A DNA stretch of 64,000 nt. Origin: Sympetrum striolatum (Eukaryota; Arthropoda; Insecta; Odonata; Libellulidae). Positions 22,350 to 34,213 of the stretch are shown piece after piece. The stretch lies in contig OX388349.1 in the NCBI GenBank assembly GCA_947579665.1, forward strand, positions 26,568,459 to 26,632,458. The letters are read 5' to 3'. Numbering within the stretch: position 1 is the first letter of the stretch; the number at the start of each line of letters is the position of its first letter. The position numbers and the translations under genes are program-made. The notes below the pieces were generated by a model. That model saw nothing but the letters and a program-made list of their open reading frames with translations. It was not told the origin of the DNA and ran no database searches.

Positions 22350-23215
22350 AATTACTCAGGGCACGTTTCGCCGATCCTGAGGATATTCGTCGACTTCTTC
22401 TTGAGTTGGACTATGAATTTGAAAGAAGAACGGAAACGACGACGACAAGAAGACCAACAAGAAGAGCAAATTGGCAATCCAGACGATATCGATTTTGAAC
22501 CTGAAGTTATTCAAGAAGATGAACACAATAGTGAGTCGGAGGAGGAGTTAGATTAGGCAATACACGACCTGGATTACGAGGAGACTACGAGGAAGACAAG
22601 GGACAAGCTAGGAACTGTAAAACGAAGCTCGAATGTTTCCTCCAAATCATTTCTTTAGAAATTTTGGATGATATTGTCAAGTACACTATTATTTTATTGC
22701 TCAAATAAAGGCTGGAAGAAATGAGTCGTCTGACTCTCCCGTTCGAGATAGAAATTACAAACCCAACTCTAGAACGGAAATAAAAGCACTATTTGGGGCA
22801 TTGTTGTTCATTGCCGTAAAAGGTGGAAACCGTGATGATTTTTCTGAGTTATTTTGTAAAAACGGAACAGGACTAATGATATTGCGCGCTAACTTTAGTG
22901 AATGTAGATTTCGATTGTGGTTGAGATCTCTTCGATTTGATGACGTTACGACCCGCAAAGAGCGATCTGTAACTGATAAATTAGCTCCGATTCGTGATTT
23001 TCAATAGACCTTTCTATCCAACTGTCAAAGAGCCTACAATGTTGGTGAAAGTGTGACCATCGAAGAAATGTTAGTGGCTTTTCGTGGCCGTTGCAGTTTC
23101 ATCCAATACATTGCCCAAAAGCCGGCAAAGGGCCATGTATTGGATGAACCGGGATGACCTGAAAATTTATGCCATGACAATGTTTACATATGTATCTAAA
23201 ATTGTAGTATTTATT
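22350..23215 (+). pseudogene. piggyBac-type (DDE_Tnp_1_7) transposase pseudogene
   Basis: The N-terminal acidic part appears as DPEDIRRLLLELDYEFE (from about 22373), then shifts frame to DDIDFEPEVIQEDEHNSESE. Further on, SRTEIKALFGALLFIAVKGG, FRLWLRSLRFDD and SVTDKLAPIRDF (to 23005) are characteristic of the family. After a TAG at 23005-23007 the frame continues as [20 protein letters not shown] and [22 protein letters not shown] small inverted-duplication insert interrupts the next conserved stretch, which resumes as LKIYAMTMFT and then ends. The C-terminal half, with the remaining catalytic Asp residues and the cysteine-rich end, is missing. Confidence 0.88.
23098..23148. repeat. Inverted duplication inside the piggyBac pseudogene
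   Basis: TTCATCCAATACAT (23098-23111) is repeated inverted as ATGTATTGGATGAA (23135-23148). The right arm is extra sequence between KPAK and LKIYAM codons that are normally separated by only two residues, so it was inserted as an inverted copy of the upstream coding strand. Confidence 0.7.
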
Positions 23216-23242
23216 TTACTGTTCAAGGTGTAATACATTTAT

Positions 23243-23249
<7 letters not shown>

Positions 23250-23290
<41 letters not shown>

Positions 23291-23291
23291 G

Positions 23292-23358
<67 letters not shown>
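23250..23358. repeat. TA microsatellite, about 109 bp
   Basis: Nearly pure TA dinucleotides with a few interruptions (for example AATAGATA near 23285-23293). It lies within the piggyBac element, between the truncated transposase and the 3' terminus. Confidence 0.95.
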
Positions 23359-23363
<5 letters not shown>

Positions 23364-23504
23364 CGAGATATTTTTCATCAAATTGATACCGATTTTGAAG
23401 ATTTAAGATGAAGTGTTGAGTAAATCCAACGCAAAAACAGGGAGACGGTAAATTACCGTCGCGCGCCCGCTGGCGCTACGGAATAGGGCGCGCCCGGATG
23501 AGGG

Positions 23505-26500
23505 TTAAAACATTTTCTGGATAGATTGATTATAATTAGATACTGATTTTTTCAATATAACGTTGGATGAACAGTCACTTCTTTTTTCCCAGTTTATGAA
23601 TAGCTTGAAAATTGTGTGGAATTCAATTAGAAGTAGTTGGCACTGTCATTTTCATGTTTCTTTTTCCGCAAGTAATATAGCACCTAGGTATATCATATTG
23701 AATATCTGCTTATTAAATCATAAATAAGAATTCGTTTTATATTTATTAGAGTAGTAGCTCATAATCAACAGAATATATTTATACAAAAATGTTATGGAAA
23801 GGACATTAATATTATTCATAATAATAATGGTAAATGAGAATAATATTTGGGCAATTGAGAATAATATTAGGGCGAGATTGTGACTGTTTTCACTTCAAAC
23901 TAATCAATGAGTATATAGTCTAGTGCTTGTAGTTTAAGTGATCGTCTTGTTACAGATTAGTTTGCGGCACAAAAACGTACCTTTTCTGCAAAATGTTTAA
24001 TTTTTCACGGCCATATTTCAAAGCCATAGGACACATACTGAGAGAATAAATTACGAGATGAACCGAGTCTGGAAATTAATTATTCGAATATATACCGCAT
24101 TTCTCCCCTTTATTCAGGAAAAAAACACGTCTGTAAAGTTTTAAATTTACGGTAATGTGCAAGTATTCGGTCTAGAACCGCGAATCTAGAATGGTCCACC
24201 AAATTCACCGACTCATATTAAACAAGTACAAGTGGACGTTAAAATCGCAATAATTTAGCTCATATAAAGGACTATAGGTGAGAAACTATAGATGAATCAC
24301 TGCATCCTGTTTTCGTGACAGGAAGACAAAGATCAATTTTGAGGTATTTCATCATCAATAATATATAAGAAATCCAGAAAACTGTAAAATGCTGGCTAGA
24401 TTCTTAAAATTGATTAAAAGAACTTTCTTAATTAGTTGGGCCAACCGATCTGTTATACGAGATTTCTCAGAATAAATCAGAGGAATAAGTCTTTAGATTA
24501 GTTTCATGCAAGGTTTGCCTAATATTTGTTTATCACTTTTATTGTTTTATTTCTCAAAATATGTCTTTCCTTTATGACGAAATTACAGAATTACGACAAC
24601 CTCAGTGGATTTTACTATCTTCAGCTAATTTGAAGATAACAGAAGGCACTCGTACTCTCACATAAACTAGAAAATATTTTGCATTCCCATTTCTTGTAAT
24701 TCTTTATAAAGCAGCTTGCATGCTACAATGCTACATACTTATGTTTAAAAATGTAATGAGAATGCACTCGAACCACACCCTGAGAGATCACTACTGTCAG
24801 ATGTTGAGATGACTGTTAGAACTTGATTCATTAATAAAATAAACCTCCCTCAAAATGAGACTTTTACACCGGTCGTTATATAAATGGCACTCGTGAATCT
24901 AGTTTTTCTTCTATTGCTTTGAAAAAAAATCAGTTGAAATAATTTTTTAGACTCGAGATTTATGGTTTTTACACAACTGGGAGGCCCAATTAGTGTGGGA
25001 TCCACAAAGCTCTGGGATAAGAGGATAAAACGAAACAAGTTTGGGAAACTACTCGACTTTTCAATTTTGATCTTTATAAACGTTTCAATTAAGTCTTGGC
25101 AACTTTTGTTGCGACAATCGGACGCTTTTCCTTTCTTGGAGATCAGAGGCCTTCTTGGTGGTGGAGTCGGGTTGCTAAGTCCGAGGATTTTATTTTGGGC
25201 ATAAATGGTGAATGAAAAATAATAGGAAGAGAAGGCTTTTCCTGAATATCTCGCCGGGGGATCCACGGGTGCTTTACCAAACTCGCTGATACTTTACGAG
25301 GAGGGACAATAAAGGGGAATTCCAAGTCTGGAGGAAGATTAGACCAAAGCCAGGAAGAAAAGTTTCGCGGGTTGGCAGAAGTTGAGAATTTCTTCGCAAG
25401 AGTCATAATTCAGAGGATTCGACTGAGAGACCCCGTGGATTGATCGGAATGTCACTTTAAAGCGAATGGATTGAACGGATCCTTATTGATAAAAAAAAAT
25501 TATCTGTTGCACGAGATATTATAAGAGACCCTAATTTTATTAGTTCAGTGGAGGAATTATGAGATTTGCAATTGAGTATTTAATGCTTCTATCACTGTAG
25601 AGAATCTATTTACCAGTTTTAATATTTATTCAAGTATAACTTTCTAAATAAATTTAATTTCCTCTGTATTTTTCTTTCAGTCTCTTCTTCGATGGAGGGA
25701 TTTGAGATACTACTCAATCCAATCGGCTTAGCTCATCACCTCATTAGCCCCATTCTTTCTCACTTCGATTCGTTCAAACAATATCCTAATTTCTCTTCTG
25801 AAGACCTAATTTATCAATATCTCCACATCTGGAAGACCTCTAAGTTCAAGTCATCTGTTTCCCTCATTGCTCATGTTCCTATCACATCCAACCAAGTACT
25901 TTAATGGCAGCATTTTACAAGCTATCTTCTTTAGTTACCCTTAACTTACGAATTATTTTAATTCCTACATATTTTACCCATCTCGTTCATGAACTTAGAA
26001 CTCAATTCGTTACAGAAGGATATTCAAATTCTGAATTGTCCACAGTCCAATTTTAGTAATTTGAAATATTGAATAATCAAAAAATTAGTTATTGGAATGT
26101 AAATATTCCGATTTCAAATTACTTTGGTAAACAAAAAACAATAAGGCAATGAAATGAACCAAATTTCAAAGTCAATACATGATTTTAAAATACTCATAAG
26201 ATGCTTGGAGATTAAGGTTGATATTTTCTTACCCTTTACTCCTAAGCATTGATACTATGACATGCTGAATAATGTACGGATGTATCACCATCAAATAAAT
26301 CAGGAAAAATAGTTCAGAATCTATTAAAATTCTTTTTTCTGAAGATGTACACCTGCATCAAGAATATTCCATTTGGATTGCCATAATAATTCTGTTTAAT
26401 CTTTGCAATGAATTGATCCTGGAACAGCATCTATTAATACTTTTTCTACTTCTGACACAATTCTTTTTAAATCCCTTATTTAGTATTGGATTGATTGAAC

Positions 26501-27395
26501 GGATTCATTTGACTGATTCCTAATTACTTTGTGTTTTGAAGTATTTCATATTGTAGTATGTAATATCCACAACCACAATAAAAATTCAATTAAAACTGCT
26601 ATAGCAACGACTTAGAAACTTTTATAACCCACGCTGTAAGCTCCTTATTATCAAGCAACTGGTTATAATAGAAATGTATGCAGAATTCTCAGTTGAATTA
26701 AACCGATTTCAACACATCAAATGAAGGTATAGAAGTCCATTTGTAGTTAAGCAATCTTAATAGATAGATCGACCGTAATTAATATTTTCAATATGAGTTA
26801 CATTAGTTTGCTTAGAGCTATGAGAAAAGGAAGGAACTTGATTGAAGCTGAGTATTTGCCAAAGTTACAAAATGTTCTCAAGTTAAACGTTTTTCGTCTG
26901 TAAAAGAGGATAAATGGATATTTATGAAAGTTGAAAAAATTAATTTGCTGATTTTTTTGTTTTGAAACGAGGAAGATCCAAACGTTTCAGTGTTGTTAAA
27001 AATTAGCATACGGTTTAACTATGAACAGAGAGTGCTAAATAACATTGCTTATTTTTTTTGATCTCGTTCTTTTGTTTGAGTTTAGGCGCACTTTAATTTT
27101 GCAAACATACGTCGATGTTTACACACAGATGGATTCAAGAAAGCATGCGAAAAAACCTTTAATTTTATAAACTAATGCCCTTACAGCTGTAGTATATTTC
27201 ACGAATTCAATACCCTTACCAAAAAGTGAGGCGCAATTAGCTTGTTTAAACATATTAAAAATCTGGTTCTATACAAATATTTTCTATCTTTAATGGCTCG
27301 TTCTCGAATAACTGGAAGCTTTGTTTTTTCGTACGAAGTTTAATCTTCCATTCTAGATGAAATGGCACGGGACGGCATTTAATGAAACTCCGTGA
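23505..27395. other. Non-coding stretch with a GC island at 24950-25440
   Basis: At 24850-25440 the sequence is richer in G+C and open on both strands (minus-strand frames 24850-25266 and 25143-25406), but the translations show no domain and the two strands cannot both be coding. At 25660-25680 a polypyrimidine run ends in CAG, a splice-acceptor-like context, followed by a 70-codon frame (25692-25904) without recognisable features. The rest is AT-rich DNA. Confidence 0.35.
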
Positions 27396-27455
27396 GAATA
27401 GTGCGGTGAGTAAATATTCCACTCCAAAGTGGAATATTTAATCACCGCATTATTC
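27396..27455. repeat. Compact hairpin, 28-nt arms
   Basis: Positions 27396-27423 and 27428-27455 are inverted copies with 26 of 28 positions matching and a 4-nt loop (CCAA). One mismatch becomes a G-U pair in plus-strand RNA. The stem carries TGCGGTGA at its base and AAATATTCCACT at its top. It could be a fossil foldback element, an RNA hairpin or a product of template switching; the small loop is unlike a typical animal pre-miRNA. Confidence 0.75.
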
Positions 27456-28597
27456 CAATACGATAGTAGCATCATTCATGAATAATATAGTCCCTTCTGA
27501 CCCAATATAGCCCTACATCTCATGCTTCTATCAAGGTCAACTATTTTATGTTGTTGCTGGACGAAGGGAAGTATCAAATGAGGATTTTTTGTGAATATTT
27601 TAGGAAATTTCACCTCTTTGATATATATTACTTCTCTTCTCTATTATATTATTACCTCCATACTAGATTTTCTTGCTTTCTGTGCTGTATAATTTTATTA
27701 AATTCCAGGTTAGATGTGCCAATATCAACCAGTTCTATGCAGACAATCTCTTAGGATTAAACTTATTTATCAAAAGAGATGGGACGCATGTAATTTAGAG
27801 CACAGAAATCCTGAATTATTTCAACCTCTTTAAAAACCTGTTTATACTGTTATTAGTAGTGATATAATGTAACTTATCTATCAAGTATTGATCAGTATTA
27901 TTTAAATAGGATATTATGATGAATTGAAGGCATTATTTTCTACTTAATTGGGAAATCTCTAGTAGTGTTTGATTCAAACGATTTCATTTCATAAATGAAT
28001 TTAAAATGTTTTTAGCAGATGTAAATCTGTTAAAAAATATTCATCCGTATTAATACACATTTTTCATATGCTGTTATGTATTTATCCAATTTTTTATTTA
28101 TTGGTTTTGAATTGCTACTCCATGCGACATATACACACAAATTCTATATTACTTGTCTAAAATTACCTTGTATTCTCAACCAATGAGTTAATAATTAGCT
28201 GTGAAATGACGTAATTATTGTGAGAAATTAGTTAGTGAAACATTTGGGTTGGCACTTACGTTCATTGGATTGATGCAATTTTAGCGTAACATATTTTATA
28301 AATAAATGTCTTACTTTCTCATGTGACAGACACCTTACTTTTGACGCAAGCAGCTTATTTTCATCTAATTGCATTTTCTCATAGTCCAATATTGGGCCAA
28401 TATTGGGTCGGAAGTTGACTTTATACCGTAACAGTTCCTTCAAACCTTATATCGAATGAAGAAATCGATATCTGTTTATTGAATTCTAATGGATAATTTG
28501 GTAGAAATAGTTTCTTTTATCCAAATAATCTTTGCGGAAAGGCTTCTATATCTTAAATTTGATATGAGCGTATCTTTTTTGGATACAATAGAAAATA
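27456..28597. other. AT-rich non-coding stretch
   Basis: Nothing recognisable. Short open frames at 27548-27754 (plus) and 28228-28443 (minus) have no motifs. Confidence 0.4.
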
Positions 28598-30994
28598 CAG
28601 TAGAACCCCGGTAATCCGGACACTCGCTAATCCGGAACCCTCGGTAATCCGAACGGTCCATTGGGAGTTATGCAAACCCGCAACTTCTTCTTGTGAACTT
28701 ATAAAAACGCATATTAGTAACAAGAAACGAGAGGTGGACAGACTATTTGAAAAATGTCTCCCTTGATTGCAATTATGTAATGGAGGGCGAAGTATTTCGT
28801 CTATTGTGATACTTTTCTGAGGCAGCATTTTTCCATTAGAGGAATGCTTAATATGTGCGAGACTAAACAATTTCTAAAGACAATAAATTTTCAGTTGCAG
28901 CAGGGTATCACTTCTCAAAACATCACGTTCATTAAAATGCTATGAGAGAAGAGGCGTAAAAATCAATCCTACCCTTTGATAGACGTCCAATGAGGATGAC
29001 CATGCATGGGCTATAGAGTTGGTGTTTATACGCGAGAAAAGCTTAACAATTTTAAGCTTTAATGGCCGTGAGAAAGTGGCGAGCTAAGCTCAAGTTAAAA
29101 CCTCAAGTGGGTAGGATATAAATTAGGTCCTTTTTCCTGTGCTATAACAATTTTGTTGAGAGAGATGGCTGGTCACGTGAAAATATGCACTACGATCCAT
29201 TACCTCAGTATAACTTGGTTCTTCCGATTCTCTGTGTCTCCGTTTACTTTTCGCCGGTTTTTAAAACCTAAAGTGGCGTCCTTTTTTCGCGGTACTGTCC
29301 AGTGATTTATGGCGTCTCGCAAGCGTAAAACCCTCACATTAGAGGACAAAGTGAAAATCATTAAATTGATAAACAGTGGTCAGAGTTACGATGCAATTTC
29401 CAGGACGTTTGGCATCGGAAAATCAAAAGTTGGTGACATCAAGGAAAATAAGGACAGCAGAATGAAGGTTACTACAGAAAGTGGTTCAAAGTTACGTAAA
29501 ACTATGAAAATGGCAGATAACGTTGCGCTAGAAAATGCAGTTTACTTATGGTTTATTCAACAAAGGTGGCTTCACGTACCACTAGGTGGCGAAATGATTT
29601 GCGAAAAAGCTCGATTTTTTCACAGACAAATGGCTGAAAGTGATGAGGGTTATGTTGCCAGCAAAGGGCGGCTGGACAGATTTAAACATCGTCATGGGAT
29701 AAGGCGTCTTGAAGTGACCTTGGAAAAACTATCTAACAATGAAAGTGCAGTAGAGCCATTTAGAACCGAGTTACTGCGTGTAATCAATGAGAAAAATCTT
29801 AGTTATGAACAGAGTTACAATACCAACGAATCAGGGTTGTTCTGGCGAATGTTACCAGAAAAACTTTAGCCGATCTTAATGAGAAAGTGGCACCAGGAAG
29901 GAAAGTAATTAAAGGGAGGATTACATTCATGCCGTGTGCAAATGTGACTGGCAAACATAAGCTTCCCTTTTTTGCTGTCGGAACAGCCAAAAAACCCCGT
30001 GAATTTAAGTCAGTCACGCTACCTGTGTGCTGCCTGTGTGCTATCGAGGGCAAAAAAGCGCTTGGGTCACACGAGAATCATTTTTGGATTGGTTTAAAAC
30101 AGAATTCGTTCCAGCAGTTTGACAACTTATGAAATCCGTCAATTTACCACAACGTGCTTTATTGTTGCTTGATAATTGTACTGGCCATCCTTCTGCAGAA
30201 GAATTGTGCACTGATGACGATGTGAAATTCCCGCAATGTTTTTACCCCATAACACGACTGCACTGATCCAACTTATGGATCAGAATGTAATTCAAAGCAT
30301 TAAGTTAGGATATCGTAAGTTGCTTCTTGCAAATATTCTTAATGATCCTGTGCACAATGAAAATTTGGAAAATGCACTGAAAAAGGTAAATTTAAAAGAT
30401 GTCGTGTTCAATCGGGCATCTGTGTCTAAATTATTGATCAGCAAGTCGTGGAAAAATTTACTCCCAAATTTTATTGGTTCGGAAGTTTCAGAAAATGGGT
30501 AAAGCTGAAGAAATTCAGCTTGCGCCACTCATTAATCAGTTACAACATTCGAACCCAATATCTAACCCTGAAGCTTTTGAACCTGAACAGTTTGGCTCGA
30601 AACGAAGCTTTAACAGATGACGAAATTATCAGAACAGTAACGACAAAATATGATGATGATGACGACGAACACCCTGTCACTCAATACATCATTAATGTAG
30701 GCCGAGGAGCAAAATTTTGAAGAACATGAAATTATGCTCTTTAGACCGCGCACTTGATTTAAAAATTAGAACAGTCGCGCAAAAGAAAGTAACTGATTTT
30801 TTTGCTCGCTGATAATACTCATTCACTTTATATGTTGTAATACCTTATGTAATATATACATGCACAATCTATACAATATAATTTTTAGAAAAAATATTTT
30901 TACGTTATTTTTTTTAAAACCTCGCTAATCCGGAAACCCCGCTAATCCGGACGCCTATCTGCCTGAATTCGTCCGGATTACCGGGGTTCTACTG
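28598..30994 (+). mobile_element. Tigger/pogo transposon, 2397 bp, near full length
   Basis: The outer 24 bp of both ends are perfect inverted copies, starting CAGTAGAACCCCGGTAATCC, and the copy is flanked by TA (28596-28597, 30995-30996). Each end repeats the core TAATCCGGA about three times (28611-28650; 30926-30979), probably transposase-binding sites. One transposase pseudogene lies between them on the plus strand. Perfect terminal repeats in a copy with several coding defects suggest moderately recent insertion. Confidence 0.95.
29309..30812 (+). pseudogene. Tigger/CENP-B-like DDE transposase pseudogene
   Basis: The protein starts MASRKRKTLTLEDKVKIIKL and continues with a psq/CENP-B N-terminal helix-turn-helix (AISRTFGIGKSKVGDIK), then a second DNA-binding helix-turn-helix block ending in FKHRHGIRR. 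In the DDE domain the usual NTDESG is NTNESG (AAC at 29825-29827), so the first catalytic Asp is changed to Asn. One A is missing in the A-run near 29850, giving TAG at 29867-29869; a shift near 30060, a TGA at about 30119 and another shift near 30235 follow. The second Asp is in LLLDNCTGHP (30171) and the third in LMDQNV (30278), about 36 residues apart. The C-terminal tail ends RTVAQKKVTDFFAR at 30812. The family normally acts as a nuclear transposase; this copy is inactive. Confidence 0.93.
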
Positions 30995-31668
30995 TATACT
31001 ATGTTTCTTTTGTGATAACAAGATGAAAGAATAATATTGGATTCACATTGGATTTTGAGCAATTAGTAATTTAAAATCCAGTAAATGATACAGCATTAAC
31101 GATTTATGCTAAGTTTTTCCGTGATTTTCCTATACCTGAAAGTAATTGACTTAGTTAAATTTACTTAGTTATGCTTATGAAGCTTTTCGTAATCAAATAC
31201 CTAAAATTAAATTTCCCTCAAGATGTGAACAATTTATTTGGTTTTTGAATCGTATGAATAAAAATAAACGAATCTATAATCCTTTGAGTAATAATAGATG
31301 GAAGCATGGTGATTACATATCAAGAAGGTAGAATTGTTTGAGAATTTCAAGCAGATTCGATAATAAACTACTAATATATCATAACTATCTAAAGATTGAA
31401 ATATCATTAAGAAGAATAGTTTATGAAGAAAAGCTATTAAACTGATCTCGGTTTTCTTTAGCATTTCCGTCAGAGTTTGGATGATTTTCCTTGAAACTAT
31501 TCTCTAAAAGGGTAATTGACGGAGGTTGATGCAAAGACAAATATTAATTTGAGCAGAAGTTTAATAGTTTCAAGTACTCTTGCCTATAATTTCAATATAA
31601 ACGTATTCAAAGAAAAGTTCTACGATATGAATGATATTCTCGTTTTATACCTCACAATGTCACATCTG
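30995..31668. other. AT-rich non-coding stretch
   Basis: No features could be supported. A 76-codon minus-strand frame (31234-31464) and a 64-codon plus-strand frame (31516-31710, running into the next element) have no motifs. Confidence 0.4.
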
Positions 31669-32686
31669 AAAAATCTGATGTGGCCAGCACATGACTTTCT
31701 CCATACATAAGATGTTAATATTTATCTACGGCAGTATTTTCGAACACTATATTTAATTTAAACTTGGAAGATAAGTGATTAATTTATATTATATTATCTT
31801 TTACGTCACAAACATTATAAATAATGTTTTCGGGACATGTTAGATGAAAAACGATGAAGTTGGCCTTTCATCCACAGCACCCAGAGCGCCCATAAAGCAC
31901 ATAGGTAATCAGCAACTTTTGGTTTATCAGTATTTCATGAATAACTCCTAAGCAATCAGTTATAAGAAAATAATTATCATACAAAAGTTATAGTAAATTT
32001 TATTTTTAAAAACTTTTTTAAATAACAGTATATACCTAAGTATCATATTTATGGATACGTTTTGCAAAATTGGAAGTTTGCTTCGAAGAATAAATCTCAA
32101 CTTTCTGTCGACCGATTTGCTCCAAAACCTATTCAACTTTAACGACACTAATTAAAATGATATATGTGGAATTGGGTGTTGATACAATATACAGTTTTTA
32201 TGTTAGAGCGCCCACAAAGTACATAATCAGCTACATCCGGTTTATCAGTATTTCACGAATAACTCCTAATCAACAGGTGATAAAAAATATGTTTTATACA
32301 CAAGTTATAGTAAAATACATTTTCTAAAACTTTTATATATAATAAAATATACCTAAATATCATATTTATTGAGATATTTTGCAAAAACAGAAATTTTCGT
32401 CGAAGCTAAAAGCTCGACTTCCGGTTAACTGATTTACTCCAAAAACTAATCAACTTTGACGGCACCCACCACAAGGCTATGTATGAAGTTTAGTATTGAT
32501 ACAACTAACAGTTTTTAATTTAAAGCGCCCACAAGCACATACATACACACACACATACACACAGGCATTCCGAAAATGGTCAAAACGTGTTCCAGGGACC
32601 CCAAAACATGTATTTCCGTGGAAATCTCGAAGTCGATTTTTTTCATGAAAGCAATACTTTCTCTATACTACGTATATGGAGAGAGT
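31669..32686 (+). mobile_element. Helentron-like non-autonomous element, copy B
   Basis: This is the second copy of the family at 3331-4355, here in the plus orientation. It starts AAAAATCTGATGTGGCCAGC, has ACTTTCTCCATA at 31694, two central tandem units (boundaries at the AGAGCGCC/AAAGCGCC words near 31883, 32205 and 32522, periods about 322 and 317), a CA microsatellite and a terminal hairpin ACTTTCTCTATAC TAC GTATATGGAGAGAGT at 32656-32686. The tandem duplication is shared with copy A and so predates both insertions. There is no coding capacity. Confidence 0.55.
31883..32521 (+). repeat. Two central tandem units of copy B
   Basis: The units begin at 31883 and 32205 and a third unit start is at 32522. 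Each contains a TCCGGTTTATCAGTATTTCA-like block (TTTTGGTTTATCAG in the first), the TTATAGTAAA block, an ATATCATATTTAT block and a CTCCAAAAcCTA block in the same order. Confidence 0.8.
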
Positions 32687-34213
32687 AAAAAAACTGAAAA
32701 ATCAATAGATTTAAGCATTTTCTAAAAAACATTTGCTACCAATTTATTCATTTCAAAATTTCGTTTCATTCATGGCGCAAAGAAAGCAGAGTATTTCTAT
32801 AAGCATATTATATACAATGTAATTACAATATTGATATGTCGTTGGATCCTAAATCACTTTCCCAACTGACACAAAAGACTTCGGTGAAGATACTTAGCAA
32901 TTTGACTCTACGAAGTAAATTAATATTTTCTTTCTCTCCTTGGTGATTTAAAAACCAATCAATGGAGGAAGTATGTCTCCACTTTATATGATTGGAGCTC
33001 ATGATCCTATGGATAACAATTCCATAGCACTGGAGCCCAAAATGAATACCATCATTCAAATATCAATAGTTTTCCTGTGGTAGTTACCCCAAATGATACT
33101 GAAAAACAAGACCAATGTTCAAAAAGGATATATTTTCCTCCATCCTGTATTAAAAGTGAATGAAAATTCCTCTTAGCAAGAAACATACTCAGCAGTATTT
33201 GTTAATGAGATGTGAGTTTTTTAGCTCTGTAATTTTTCCGAGAGAGGTATTCAAAAGGTTCACTATCATTAAAGCAGATGCAAAGAAAACTTATAAAGAA
33301 CGTAGATCCAATATGCAAATATTTATTATTATCAGCTAGTAGCGATAGAGATTTGCTGTACATGAGACGGGAATTGATCCTTTGTAAGGCTCAATTAGGA
33401 TTTCCGTATTATGGTTCACAAAGGAGCATCGTTGAAAACACGGGGATATAGAATTATTCGAAAATTTACTCGAGCGAATATAGCGCTATTCGGAGATCTG
33501 TATTCGTTAAATTTTAACGTATCGTTTGCATCGGCATTCGAACTCATCCGGCCGATGCGAAAAGTGTCGCGGCAAATGACAAATTTAAGGCCATCTCATG
33601 TTCATCTCTGACCCGTTCATCATTACTGTCTCGCCCATACCACTCCATCCAACCTTTCTCCCCCATCATCCCCTATTTCAGCCGGACATAGCCGCACTAA
33701 TTGAGAGCATACATTTAGGATGACCGCAGGAGGAAGAGTTGGTCCTTGGCCATGTCGCGGTCAAAGGCTGAAAACCGAGCTGAGACTATTTTATCTTCTT
33801 TAACTTTTTTTGCTCTCCTCTGCATGGTGTACCCACATAGGTTTCGGTTTCTAATACGGAAGCAAGAAATTGTCTCGACTACGTCACCAAAATTAAATTC
33901 CCGTGAAGGAGCGGCCGTCGGTAAAGGTGGATCGCACTAAAAACACGGTTACTCTTTACCGAGAGGATTCTCTTCGAATCATTTGTTCAAAAGCCAGACA
34001 ATTAGCTTGTACCTTTCTTTCTCCTGAGTTCGTAATAAATTTTCGGCCGTTGATAAACGCCACTATGAGTTACCTCAATATTGAATTCCACTGTACCTCG
34101 TAATTAGCATACTTAATAAACGTCGACAATTATCCCTCGCAGTTAAGAATTTAAAAAGTTCATTCCCATAAGAAAGAAACACAATTAATACAATTTTATA
34201 GTTTTCTTCTTAC
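32687..34213. other. AT-rich stretch with a GC island at 33400-34110
   Basis: No gene is recognised. The island has frequent CpG (ATTCGAAAATTTACTCGAGCG, GCATCGGCATTCG, CATCCGGCCGATGCG) and open frames of 64-66 codons in different frames without motifs. It may be a regulatory or conserved non-coding block; there is no direct evidence. Confidence 0.3.

Larger units (their letters stand above)
21930..23504 (+). mobile_element. piggyBac-like transposon, decayed
   Basis: TTAA lies at both ends (21926-21929 and 23505-23508), the target site of the piggyBac superfamily. The element begins CCTTCAGCCGAACGCGCGGA and ends, inverted, CCCTCATCCGGGCGCGCCC, so the outermost bases are CCYTCA on both sides. 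A GACGGTAnnTTACCGTC palindrome, followed in two cases by GCGCGCCC, occurs at 21948-21964, 22129-22145 and 23444-23460 and is likely a subterminal transposase-binding repeat. The interior encodes a broken piggyBac transposase, and a long TA microsatellite occupies the place where its 3' half should be. Confidence 0.88.

Noticed and set aside
24850..25406. Minus-strand open frames of 138 and 87 codons
   Set aside because: The plus strand is open over the same block, no domain is recognisable, and the block is GC-richer than average, which lengthens random frames.
25660..25904. Host exon after a polypyrimidine-CAG acceptor
   Set aside because: Such acceptor-like strings are frequent in AT-rich DNA. 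The 70-codon frame after it does not use the acceptor frame and has no recognisable domain.
28553..28870. Minus-strand frame shared with 15825-16112
   Set aside because: Both are translations of the same Tigger terminal region; the similarity is due to the transposon end, not to a conserved protein.
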